The position numbers and the translations under genes are program-made. This document shows positions 56,969-64,000 of a stretch of 64,000 nt of DNA, one piece after another. Under the pieces are notes generated by a model. It worked only from the letters and a program-made list of their open reading frames with translations. It did no database searches and was not told where the DNA came from. Position 1 is the stretch's first letter. Every line of letters begins with the position of its first letter. Source of the DNA: JABJOR01 sp965603075 (lineage in GTDB: Bacteria > Pseudomonadota > Alphaproteobacteria > Rhodospirillales > Casp-alpha2); contig CBFDBO010000002.1 of assembly GCA_965603075.1 (NCBI GenBank), positions 186,001 to 250,000 on the forward strand, in the 5' to 3' direction.

Positions 56969-58087
56969 TTAATTGATGTCTGGAATGGGGTGAGAGCCAA
57001 CAATTTCAAGGCCATAACCTTCGAGGCCAACAACGTTGGGTACGGAATTTGTGACCAAGGTCATTTTGCTAATCCCCAAATCAAGCAAGATTTGCGCACC
57101 AACACCGTAATCCCTTAATTCGGCGGGACCTTCCAAAGGTTCACCGATTTTGGTGCGAACGCGATCTGATAGGCTACGACGATGCGGCTCGCGAATTAAG
57201 ACGATAACGCCGCGATCCTTATCACCAATCAGCTTCATGGATTTGTGTAAATGATAAGCCTTACCCGCATCATTATCACCCAGCACATCTTCCATTAGAT
57301 TAAACGCGTGCATGCGTACAAGGACAGGATCGTCGCCCGAGATATCACCTTTTACAAGGGCGATATGTTCGGCGTAGGCCAGTTCGTTGATGTAGACATA
57401 CATTTTGAACTCGCCACCGAATTCGGTTACCAATGTGGATTCCAGCGTGCGTTTGATCATGCTGTCGTTTCGCAAACGGTAAGCAATCAAATCGGCGATG
57501 GTGGCAATTTTCAATCCATGATGTTTGGCAAATGGGATTAGATCAGGCAACCGGGCCATGGTGCCATCTTCGTTCATGATCTCGCAAATAACACCGGATG
57601 GATTAAGTCCTGCAAGGCGAGAGATATCAACGGCGGCTTCGGTATGACCGGCGCGAACGAGCGTGCCACCCGGGCGGGCTTCCAGTGGGAAAATATGGCC
57701 CGGTGAAACAATATCAATGGCACCTTTGGAGGGGTCAATGGCCACCGCCACGGTATGCGCGCGATCGGGGGCTGAAATGCCTGTGGTAACGCCTTCGCGG
57801 GCTTCAATAGAAACCGTAAAGGGTGTGTAATGGCGGCTGTCGTTGTGCTGTGACATGAGCGGTAGTTTTAATTCTTTAACGCGCTCTGATGTTATGGGCA
57901 AACAGATCAACCCGCGGCCATATTTAGCCATGAAATTGATAACATCGGGGGTCGCCATTTGGGCTGGGATGATCAAATCGCCTTCGTTCTCGCGATCTTC
58001 GTCATCAACCAGAATAAACATTTTACCGTTACGGGCATCTTCGATTATTTCTTCGATGCTGGATAGATAGTCTGTGTCGTGTGGCAA
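56969..58087 (-). CDS. ribB: RibB (DHBP synthase) fused to a degenerate GTP cyclohydrolase II domain
   Basis: The 372-residue protein has an intact N-terminal 3,4-dihydroxy-2-butanone 4-phosphate synthase (about residues 1-205), with FILVDDEDRENEGDLIIPAQ, HNDSRHYTPFTVSIEARE and RAGHTEAAVDISRLAGL. The C-terminal half resembles RibA but lacks the zinc-binding cysteines (normally C-x10-CRCD). That region reads VRMHAFNLMEDVLGDND followed by KAYHLHKSMKLI. It matches the RibBX type seen in other proteobacteria, in which only the RibB activity remains. A true RibA must then be encoded elsewhere. Confidence 0.9.
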   Translation of the reverse strand: MPHDTDYLSSIEEIIEDARNGKMFILVDDEDRENEGDLIIPAQMATPDVINFMAKYGRGLICLPITSERVKELKLPLMSQHNDSRHYTPFTVSIEAREGVTTGISAPDRAHTVAVAIDPSKGAIDIVSPGHIFPLEARPGGTLVRAGHTEAAVDISRLAGLNPSGVICEIMNEDGTMARLPDLIPFAKHHGLKIATIADLIAYRLRNDSMIKRTLESTLVTEFGGEFKMYVYINELAYAEHIALVKGDISGDDPVLVRMHAFNLMEDVLGDNDAGKAYHLHKSMKLIGDKDRGVIVLIREPHRRSLSDRVRTKIGEPLEGPAELRDYGVGAQILLDLGISKMTLVTNSVPNVVGLEGYGLEIVGSHPIPDIN

Positions 58088-58091
58088 TTAA

Positions 58092-58679
58092 CTAGTCCTT
58101 GTTAAGAAGACGCGCTACATAGCGCGCCAGCATGTCGACTTCCAGATTAACCGGGTCGCCGATGTTTTTTGATCCCAAAGTGGTTACTTTCTGAGTATGT
58201 GGAATTACATTAATCCCAAAAGTATCGTCCGAGACCTCATTAACCGTCAAGGATATCCCATCAATGGTAATAGAGCCTTTCTGGGCAATTTGACGCGATA
58301 GTTCTTCGGGTACGCGAAAGCTAAAGCGTTTTGAATCGCCATCATCCTGAATATCAACGATCTCGCCAACACCGTCCACATGACCTGACACAATATGCCC
58401 GCCTAATTCGTCACCGACTTTCAGGGCGCGTTCGAAATTAACATGTGTGCCTTCATCCCAATTATTCAAGGTGGTGCAATCCAAAGTCTCGCTGGAAACG
58501 TCTGCAGCAAACCAATTGGGGCCTTTATCAATGACCGTCAGACACACCCCAGAACAAGCGATAGACGCGCCGTTATCAATGGTTGAAGTGTCATAAGCGC
58601 AAGTGAACTCAAAGCGTTTGTCACCGTCGCCTGTAATGGATTTGACACTTCCCAGATCGGTAATAATACCCGTAAACAC
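58092..58679 (-). CDS. ribE: Riboflavin synthase alpha chain
   Basis: The 195-residue protein consists of two lumazine-binding beta-barrel repeats. The first begins MFTGIITDLGSVKSI and has SIACSGVCLTVID and FAADVSSETLDCTTL. The second has GELGGHIVSGHVDGVGEI-like sequence, then GSITIDGISLTVNEV and FGINVIPHTQKVTTLG. It dismutates two lumazines to riboflavin. It begins one base before the ribD stop and is 4 bp from ribBA, so all are one transcript. Confidence 0.95.
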   Translation of the reverse strand: MFTGIITDLGSVKSITGDGDKRFEFTCAYDTSTIDNGASIACSGVCLTVIDKGPNWFAADVSSETLDCTTLNNWDEGTHVNFERALKVGDELGGHIVSGHVDGVGEIVDIQDDGDSKRFSFRVPEELSRQIAQKGSITIDGISLTVNEVSDDTFGINVIPHTQKVTTLGSKNIGDPVNLEVDMLARYVARLLNKD

Positions 58680-59843
58680 TTAAGCTTCCTTTTTGCGATA
58701 TATTTCCATCATGTCATCACCGACTTGTAATGTCTTGATGCATTTTAGTTTTGCAACATTGATCAATTTTGGCAGTGATACACCCGCAAGGGCCGATAGA
58801 CCATCCCCTCCGATGATAAAAGGTGCCCGAAACCAAATAAATTCATCAATTAATTCGGCTTTCAAAAACGCCGCCGATATTTCTGCGCCACCTTCTATTA
58901 AAACGCGGGTTAATCCTTGCTCGCCCAGAAGTTTTGCAAGGGCGGTCAAATCTATGTGCCCCTCATTTGTGATCGCACAGGGAAATATTTCAACCCCCGG
59001 GACATCTTTCAGAGGATGAGTTTCCGAACCAGCCGGGCTGGTCGCACCAGCCGGGCTGGTCGCACCAGCCGGGCTGGTTATAATCCAGAGGGGGAATTCT
59101 ACAGCTGAATTTGCGAGAATTGTTTCACGTGAAACAATTTGGCGGGGATCGAGAATAATTCGGATTGGGGATTTGTCTGTCAGCCCAGGCAGACGGCAGG
59201 TTAGCGAAGGATTGTCGGCGATGACGGTTCCTGTGGCGCACAATATGCCATCGTGGGTGGCGCGTAATTTGTGTCCGTGGGATCGCGCAGATGGTCCCGT
59301 TATCCATTTGCTTTCGCCGGATGCCGTGGCGATTTTACCATCCAAAGACGTGGCTGATTTAAGCGTAAAATGAGGTCGCCCTTGGGCAGTTTTAAGGAAA
59401 AACCCATCGTTCAGAAACTGCGCTTCAGGTGTTCTGATGTTCGTTACAATTTCAATACCCGCTGTGGCAAGGGAGGCAATGCCCTTCCCGGCGACGCGTT
59501 CATCACTATCACCAACAGCAATGACACACCGTTTGATCCCGGCGTCGATCAAAGCGTCACAGCAGGGCGGCGTTTGGCCGGTATGGGCGCACGGTTCTAA
59601 CGTCACATAAGCCGTGGCGCCACGGGCTAAATCCCCTGCTTGTTTGAGGGCAACAGTTTCAGCGTGCGGTCTTCCCCCCGGTTGGGTCCAGCCCCGCCCG
59701 ACAACGGCGTTATTCATATCGGGGCGTGTGATAACACAGCCGACTGCCGGATTGGGAAAGACATTACCAAGCCCGCGCTGAGCAAGGCTTAACGCAACAT
59801 CCATAAATTGGGTATCAATCTCGCAATGAGAAAAACGTTCCAT
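58680..59843 (-). CDS. ribD: Bifunctional deaminase/reductase RibD
   Basis: From the ATG at 59843 the protein has 387 residues. The frame stays open further upstream, and a GTG at 59933, five bases beyond the nrdR stop, could add a six-residue repeat tail (xxTGNN x5) encoded by the 18-bp array there. I choose the ATG since the conserved domain starts at MDVALSLAQRGLGNVFPNPAVGCVI. The deaminase zinc site is HAETVALKQAG and LEPCAHTGQTPPCCDALI. The reductase part has TLKSATSLDGKIATASGESKWITG and RVLIEGGAEISAAFL. An insert TSPAGATSPAGATSPAG comes from an 18-bp repeat at 59028. Neither start has a good ribosome site. Confidence 0.92.
   Translation of the reverse strand: MERFSHCEIDTQFMDVALSLAQRGLGNVFPNPAVGCVITRPDMNNAVVGRGWTQPGGRPHAETVALKQAGDLARGATAYVTLEPCAHTGQTPPCCDALIDAGIKRCVIAVGDSDERVAGKGIASLATAGIEIVTNIRTPEAQFLNDGFFLKTAQGRPHFTLKSATSLDGKIATASGESKWITGPSARSHGHKLRATHDGILCATGTVIADNPSLTCRLPGLTDKSPIRIILDPRQIVSRETILANSAVEFPLWIITSPAGATSPAGATSPAGSETHPLKDVPGVEIFPCAITNEGHIDLTALAKLLGEQGLTRVLIEGGAEISAAFLKAELIDEFIWFRAPFIIGGDGLSALAGVSLPKLINVAKLKCIKTLQVGDDMMEIYRKKEA
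59028..59078. repeat. In-frame 18-bp repeat, 2.8 copies, inside ribD
   Basis: ACCAGCCGGGCTGGTCGC is repeated at 59028, 59046 and (15 bases) 59064. It encodes TSPAGA in ribD, and each unit contains the near-palindrome ACCAGCCGGGCTGGT. Confidence 0.9.
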
Positions 59844-59847
59844 CGCA

Positions 59848-59937
59848 TTATTGCCAGTCACGTCGTTATTGTTAGTCTCGTTGTTATTGCCAGTCCCGCC
59901 GTTATTGCCTACCAAGTCGTTATTGCCCGTCACGCAG
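59848..59937. repeat. Five abutting 18-bp repeats filling the nrdR-ribD junction
   Basis: Units start at 59848, 59866, 59884, 59902 and 59920 and follow the pattern TTATTGCC-GTC-CG-CG with scattered changes. The array runs from five bases upstream of the ribD ATG to four bases before the nrdR stop codon. In the ribD frame it would encode xxTGNN repeats. Confidence 0.9.
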
Positions 59938-59940
59938 TGA

Positions 59941-60396
59941 CTAGTCGTTGGGGTCGAGTTCTGTGATGAATTTTCCAAAGTCACCAGCCTCGCGGAAATT
60001 ACGATAAACCGATGCAAATCGAACGTAGGCAACCTGATCTAGCTCACTCAGTGAATCCATAACCATTTCGCCCACGACTTTGGTGGGGATTTCGTTTTCG
60101 CCCAGTGTTTCTAGGCGGCGCTGAATGGAATTAACAATACGTTCTATGCGATCTTCATCCACCGGGCGTTTACGTAAAGCGATGTGGAGGGATTTGCTGA
60201 GCTTTTCCCGATCAAAGGGTACTTTTTCGCCATTACCTTTAACCACGGATAATTCGCGTAATTGAACCCGCTCAAAGGTGGTAAAGCGGGAGCCACAACT
60301 ATCACAATACCGCCGTCTACGAATGGCCGCATTCTCTTCGGTAGGGCGCGAGTCCTTTACCTGAGTATCACCATGACCACAAAACGGACAACGCAT
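59941..60396 (-). CDS. nrdR: Transcriptional repressor NrdR of ribonucleotide reductase genes
   Basis: The 151-residue protein starts with a zinc ribbon (MRCPFCGHGDTQVKDSR and RRRYCDSCGSRFTTFER). An ATP-cone domain follows (SVVKGNGEKVPFDREKLSKSLHIALRKRP). NrdR senses ATP/dATP and represses nrd operons at NrdR boxes. It lies between glyA and ribD, which is the usual alphaproteobacterial order. Confidence 0.96.
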   Translation of the reverse strand: MRCPFCGHGDTQVKDSRPTEENAAIRRRRYCDSCGSRFTTFERVQLRELSVVKGNGEKVPFDREKLSKSLHIALRKRPVDEDRIERIVNSIQRRLETLGENEIPTKVVGEMVMDSLSELDQVAYVRFASVYRNFREAGDFGKFITELDPND

Positions 60397-60448
60397 TATA
60401 TCTTCCCCTAGTTTAAGTAATTGGTTTAATTAATTGGTTTTTTAATTA

Positions 60449-60480
60449 TACGCTGGCGGCACCGGTGTGACGCCAGCGTA
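60449..60480. terminator. Strong hairpin between glyA and nrdR
   Basis: TACGCTGGCG pairs perfectly with CGCCAGCGTA around a 12-base loop. A T-rich tail (CTTAATTTTT) follows only on the + strand, while the flanking genes are on the minus strand. It may therefore be an mRNA-stabilising or partial termination element rather than a full terminator. Confidence 0.5.
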
Positions 60481-60502
60481 CTTAATTTTTAAACACCCAC
60501 GA

Positions 60503-61801
60503 TCAGTAAATCGGGAATGCTTTACACAGTTCATTAACACTTTCGCGGGCTTTGTTTTCAGCTTGCGAGTTGTCATCTTTATTGGCCGCCAGTCCATCAA
60601 GAACATCACCGATCAGATTGCCGATCTTGCAGAATTCTTCCACGCCGAAACCGCGCGTTGTACCTGCGGGTGTGCCCAGACGAATACCGGATGTTACCAT
60701 TGGCTTTTCCGGATCATTGGGAATACCATTTTTGTTACACGTCATCCCGGCGCGATCGAGGCTTTCTTCGGTAATGTTACCCGTTAAACCTTTCGGGCGA
60801 AGATCAACCAACATCAAGTGGGTATCGGTCCCACCCGATACGATATCAAGTCCTCGTTCCACCAAGGTTGCTGATAATGCATGGGCGTTATCGATAACGC
60901 TTTGGGAATAGGCTTTAAATTCTGGTTGTAAGGCTTCGCCGAAGGCCACGGCCTTGGCGGCAATGACATGCATCAATGGTCCGCCTTGCAGACCGGGGAA
61001 CACCGCTGAGTTAAACTTTTTGCCCAAGTCAGCATTGTTCGTAAGGATCATGCCACCCCGGGGACCACGAAGGGTTTTGTGGGTTGTGGTGGTAACAACG
61101 TCGGCGTAGGGAAGCGGGCTGGGGTGAAGGCCAGCGGCAACCAAACCAGCAAAGTGTGCCATATCAACAAATAAATAGGCCCCGACTTTATCGGCGATGG
61201 CGCGGAATTTAGCAAAATCGATCGTGCGGGGATAAGCAGAGCCACCGGCAATGATCATTTTTGGCTGATGTTCGATGGCAAGCTGCTCGACCTGTTCAAA
61301 ATCGATGGTCGCATCATCATCGCGCAGACCGTATTGAATGGCATTAAACCATTTGCCAGATTGGGCGGGCTTGGCACCGTGAGTCAAGTGACCGCCAGAG
61401 GCGAGTGATAATCCAAGGAATGTATCACCGGGTTGCAATAAAGCCAGCATAACGGCCCCGTTGGCTTGGCAGCCGGAATGGGGTTGTACGTTGACAAATT
61501 CACAATTGAAAAGCTTTTTGGCGCGTTCAATGGCCAAGTCTTCAGCGACATCGACATACTCGCACCCACCATAATAACGTCGGCCGGGATACCCTTCGGC
61601 GTATTTGTTGGTCATGATAGAGCCTTGGGCTTCCATGACGGCTTTTGAGACGATGTTTTCAGATGCGATCAGCTCGATTTGATCTTGCTGACGCGCTAAT
61701 TCGTGATTGATGGACCCCATAATATCCGCGTCTTTGTCGGACAATGATTGGGTGAAAAAATTGGCGAGGGTTTCATTGGAATAGCTGGCATAAGAACTCA
61801 T
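60503..61801 (-). CDS. glyA: Serine hydroxymethyltransferase
   Basis: The 432-residue PLP enzyme interconverts serine and glycine while loading tetrahydrofolate with a one-carbon unit. Visible motifs are QIELIASENIVSKAVMEAQGS, NKYAEGYPGRRYYGGCEYVD, FVDMAHFAGLVAAGLHPSP, and the PLP lysine in VTTTTHKTLRGPRGGMIL. The C-terminal GIRLGTPAGTTRGFG is also typical. It lies between rpiB and nrdR in one direction, 29 bp after rpiB. Confidence 0.97.
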   Translation of the reverse strand: MSSYASYSNETLANFFTQSLSDKDADIMGSINHELARQQDQIELIASENIVSKAVMEAQGSIMTNKYAEGYPGRRYYGGCEYVDVAEDLAIERAKKLFNCEFVNVQPHSGCQANGAVMLALLQPGDTFLGLSLASGGHLTHGAKPAQSGKWFNAIQYGLRDDDATIDFEQVEQLAIEHQPKMIIAGGSAYPRTIDFAKFRAIADKVGAYLFVDMAHFAGLVAAGLHPSPLPYADVVTTTTHKTLRGPRGGMILTNNADLGKKFNSAVFPGLQGGPLMHVIAAKAVAFGEALQPEFKAYSQSVIDNAHALSATLVERGLDIVSGGTDTHLMLVDLRPKGLTGNITEESLDRAGMTCNKNGIPNDPEKPMVTSGIRLGTPAGTTRGFGVEEFCKIGNLIGDVLDGLAANKDDNSQAENKARESVNELCKAFPIY

Positions 61802-61830
61802 TGAGTGAGTGCTCCTATAAATAAATAATT

Positions 61831-62277
61831 TTAAGAAAAAACAGGGTTAGATAGTTTATCGACTCTCTGAATATGACGGTCGCCCTCGAACTCCGTATCC
61901 AGAAATACTTTTAGGCAATCAATTGCCGTTAGTTCACCGATCACACGCGCGCCAAAGCATATGACATTGGCGTTATTGTGTTCACGGCATAATCTTGCAC
62001 CGAGTGCGTCATGGATTAGGGCCGCCCGTATTTGGGGGTGACGGTTGGCGGCCATTGATATGCCGATCCCGCTGCCACAAATGGCTATGCCCTGTTCAGC
62101 TTCTCCGTTGGCTACGGTTTTTGCAACCGCGTAGCCATAGTCCGGATACGCTACAGACTCAGTTGTGTTACACCCCAGATCAAGAACCTCATAGCCTAGA
62201 TCGATCAGTTGCGCTTTTAGGAACTCTTTTAAGTCCACGCCGCCGTGATCATTGGCAATTGCAATTTTTTTTGTCAT
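61831..62277 (-). CDS. rpiB: Ribose-5-phosphate isomerase B
   Basis: The ATG at 62277 gives 148 residues beginning TKKIAIANDHGGVDLKEFL, the normal RpiB start. A longer frame to 62370 adds 31 residues with no family similarity. The catalytic Cys is in GIAICGSGIGISMAANRHP (about residue 68), and His residues in LCREHNNANVICFGARV help ring opening. It interconverts ribose 5-phosphate and ribulose 5-phosphate. The rpiB-glyA-nrdR order is common in alphaproteobacteria. Confidence 0.94.
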   Translation of the reverse strand: MTKKIAIANDHGGVDLKEFLKAQLIDLGYEVLDLGCNTTESVAYPDYGYAVAKTVANGEAEQGIAICGSGIGISMAANRHPQIRAALIHDALGARLCREHNNANVICFGARVIGELTAIDCLKVFLDTEFEGDRHIQRVDKLSNPVFS

Positions 62278-62364
62278 TTTTTCAAAACTTTTGCTTATTG
62301 ATACGAGATGTTCTTCATCATGCTTGAATTGGGGTGTGTCACTATTTTCCAACACCATGTGGTA

Positions 62365-62388
62365 TGACATACCAGTAACGGTATGTCA
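62365..62388. promoter_or_regulatory. Dyad upstream of rpiB
   Basis: TGACATACC and GGTATGTCA form perfect nine-base arms around AGTAAC. It lies about 90 bp before the rpiB start, in a 263-bp gap with no gene. It may be an operator or, if transcribed, a leader hairpin. Confidence 0.4.
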
Positions 62389-62540
62389 GCATCATTTTAT
62401 ACCAATTCAAATATTTTTTTAGGGATGGTGAGTATATTTTATACGTATTAAAAGTTGTAATTATATATAATTATTCTTGCATCGGGGGAATTAATCTATA
62501 TTTTTAAATTAGGAATAAAAAATAATAATTAATTTATGGT

Positions 62541-63995
62541 GTGGCTTTGGCGACAGTATCAATAAAGAATATATTTTATTTAATTCTGAATAATGCACGT
62601 TACGTGGCTTTAGGGCTGATGTGCATGATATTTATTCCATTAATGATCTTTCTGGCCGTAATTTTTTTTGACGTTTCGCTCGCCCATTCCCAAGAGGATG
62701 AATTTGATATAAACCCCGCAGTCGATAGTTTCTTAGAGAGTGAGCAATACCGGCAGATACCTGTGAAATGGTTTGGTACTGTAACACCTTATTGGACTAT
62801 TTTTCGACTCTCTTTTTTTATGGGCGGTGTTTTAATATTTGCATTACTATCAACGGCTTATTGGAGATTCAGGTCTATATCAAAACTTAATAAGGCTTTG
62901 GTGAAAAGCGAGCAAAGGTTTAACTTATTCAATAAGTATTCCCCTAATAAAATTCATATAAAAGGTGTCGATGGTAAGTTTTTATTGGTCAATCCAGGGT
63001 TCGCCAATGTGTTTGGATTGGATCCGTCAGATATAATCGGGAAAACATCGGCTGAATTAACATCCGACAAAGAAGCGGTGCCATTTATGGACCATGACCA
63101 ACGGGTCTTGGATACAGGTAAGCCAATCGAAGAAGAAGAAATATTCACTATTGAGGGCAAGGTTCACACCTATTTGACCACGAAATTCCCGTTACAAGAT
63201 GAAGATGGAAATATATTTGCTATTGGAAGTACAGGCGTTGATATAACGGAACGTATCCGAACAGAGAAAGCCCTTCAGGAAGCCTTAAACGATGCTGAAG
63301 AAGCCAATCTGGCAAAATCACGGTTTTTAGAAACCATGAGCCATGAATTTCGTACCCCCCTTAATGCTATTCTCGGTTTCAGTGAAATCTTACGCATGCA
63401 TTATTTTGGTCCATTAGGGGCCGAGAATTACGATATTTACGCCAATGATATTCATGACAGTGGCGAGCATATGCTAGAATTGGTCAATGATATACTTGAT
63501 ATCGCCGCCATCGAAGCTGGCAAACGGGTTCCGTTTTATGAAGAGTTTGATTTGGCATTGATGCTCAAAGACGCTTTGCAAAGCTTTGAACGCAAGGCCA
63601 AAAAAGAAAACATCTCCCTTACATTAGATATATCTGAAAATTTACCAAAAATGTCGGCTGATAGTCGCTCTATTAAGCAAATATTTTTGAATATTATGTC
63701 GAATGCCATCAAATTTACGATGAAAAATGGCCGTATCAATATATCGGTAAATTGTGATGGTCATAATTTTGTTATCAACATCAAAGATACAGGTATCGGT
63801 GTTTCAGCCGAACAGATTTCTAAGATAACCGATCCATTTTCCCAAACATCTAATGACCCTCATGTATTTCAAATGGGCACTGGGCTTGGCTTGGCCATTG
63901 TTAAATCATTAGTAGAGGTCCACGACGGGGAATTAAACATTGATAGCGAACAGCATGTTGGAACAAGCGTTACAGTAGCACTGCCTTGTTTTTAA
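62541..63995 (+). CDS. Membrane PAS-domain sensor histidine kinase
   Basis: The GTG start at 62541 is the first in-frame start and no strong ribosome site is seen. The 484-residue protein has two membrane helices (about residues 20-45 and 88-110) flanking a short periplasmic loop. A PAS domain (about 120-240; IKGVDGKFLLVNPGFANVFGLDPSDIIGKT) follows. The kinase core has H-box LETMSHEFRTPLNAILGFSEIL, N-box FLNIMSNAIKFT, and G-boxes DTGIGV and GTGLGLAIV. No response regulator gene lies next to it within the window, so it may be an orphan or partner a gene beyond the edge. Confidence 0.9.
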   Translation: MALATVSIKNIFYLILNNARYVALGLMCMIFIPLMIFLAVIFFDVSLAHSQEDEFDINPAVDSFLESEQYRQIPVKWFGTVTPYWTIFRLSFFMGGVLIFALLSTAYWRFRSISKLNKALVKSEQRFNLFNKYSPNKIHIKGVDGKFLLVNPGFANVFGLDPSDIIGKTSAELTSDKEAVPFMDHDQRVLDTGKPIEEEEIFTIEGKVHTYLTTKFPLQDEDGNIFAIGSTGVDITERIRTEKALQEALNDAEEANLAKSRFLETMSHEFRTPLNAILGFSEILRMHYFGPLGAENYDIYANDIHDSGEHMLELVNDILDIAAIEAGKRVPFYEEFDLALMLKDALQSFERKAKKENISLTLDISENLPKMSADSRSIKQIFLNIMSNAIKFTMKNGRINISVNCDGHNFVINIKDTGIGVSAEQISKITDPFSQTSNDPHVFQMGTGLGLAIVKSLVEVHDGELNIDSEQHVGTSVTVALPCF

Positions 63996-64000
63996 ATAGC

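Noticed and set aside
56950..60100. FMN riboswitch in the rib operon
   Set aside because: No conserved RFN element sequence is visible before ribD or ribB; the junctions are too short or filled by the 18-bp repeats.

Overview
The window looks like chromosome of a facultatively anaerobic, motile, probably marine alphaproteobacterium, most likely Rhodospirillales-like. Reasons: the fused ispDF gene, the dusB-ntrB junction, the rpmF-plsX-fabH-ihfA-merR block, the rpiB-glyA-nrdR-ribD-ribE-ribBA-ribH-nusB block, and a rhodoquinone gene (rquA). No insertion sequence, integrase, phage gene, CRISPR array or rRNA was found. One tRNA gene, tRNA-Pro(GGG), is present.

Layout. 1-6.3 kb holds housekeeping genes (ntrB fragment, dusB, a cytochrome c assembly-like membrane protein, ispDF, two small proteins, a DMT transporter, tRNA-Pro and a lone ectoine synthase gene). 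It also contains a candidate small RNA with a perfect CRP-type operator. 6.3-7.2 kb is an aldose epimerase. 7.4-19.0 kb is the most unusual region: a Cache-type histidine kinase and an NtrC-type regulator, then a near-perfect sigma-54 promoter driving a periplasmic respiratory system. That system comprises a diheme ethylbenzene-dehydrogenase-like cytochrome, a NapC-type tetraheme cytochrome, a four-cluster ferredoxin, an NrfD-type quinol-oxidising membrane subunit, a Tat-exported molybdopterin oxidoreductase and two related methyltransferases. The second methyltransferase is RquA, which makes rhodoquinone; the first is a divergent relative. The arrangement suggests a low-potential anaerobic respiratory chain that brings its own quinone-modifying enzymes. 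The terminal electron acceptor cannot be read from sequence.

19.0-38.8 kb is a sugar-acid island. It has all five activities of an oxidative (Weimberg-type) pentose pathway: SDR sugar dehydrogenase, SMP-30 lactonase, IlvD/Edd sugar-acid dehydratase, FAH-family dehydratase and 2-oxoglutarate semialdehyde dehydrogenase. With them are an ABC importer with two unequal ATPases, an enolase-superfamily enzyme, two TIM-barrel epimerases, a Gfo/Idh/MocA dehydrogenase, a 2-hydroxyacid dehydrogenase, a VOC protein and a divergent ROK regulator. Two matching dyads in the divergent promoter region are candidate operators.

38.8-49.8 kb contains stator genes motAB, an OsmC protein, a small P-loop kinase, a second DMT transporter, the wreck of a glycine-betaine ABC transporter (proX-proW fusion with two stop codons), the ihfA/fabH/plsX/rpmF block, a bc1-complex chaperone, bamE and a YegD-like Hsp70. 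49.8-64 kb has a K+-independent proton pyrophosphatase, a FliL-like protein, thiL, a heme-binding chemoreceptor, nusB and the riboflavin genes, nrdR, glyA, rpiB and a PAS histidine kinase.

A recurring oddity is short tandem duplication. Several gene ends (ihfA, fabH, bamE/yegD, the sugar-acid dehydratase/motB pair, the nrdR/ribD junction) carry direct repeats at or beside the stop codon, several of them palindromic. In-frame 18-bp repeats also occur inside ribD and the yegD-like gene.
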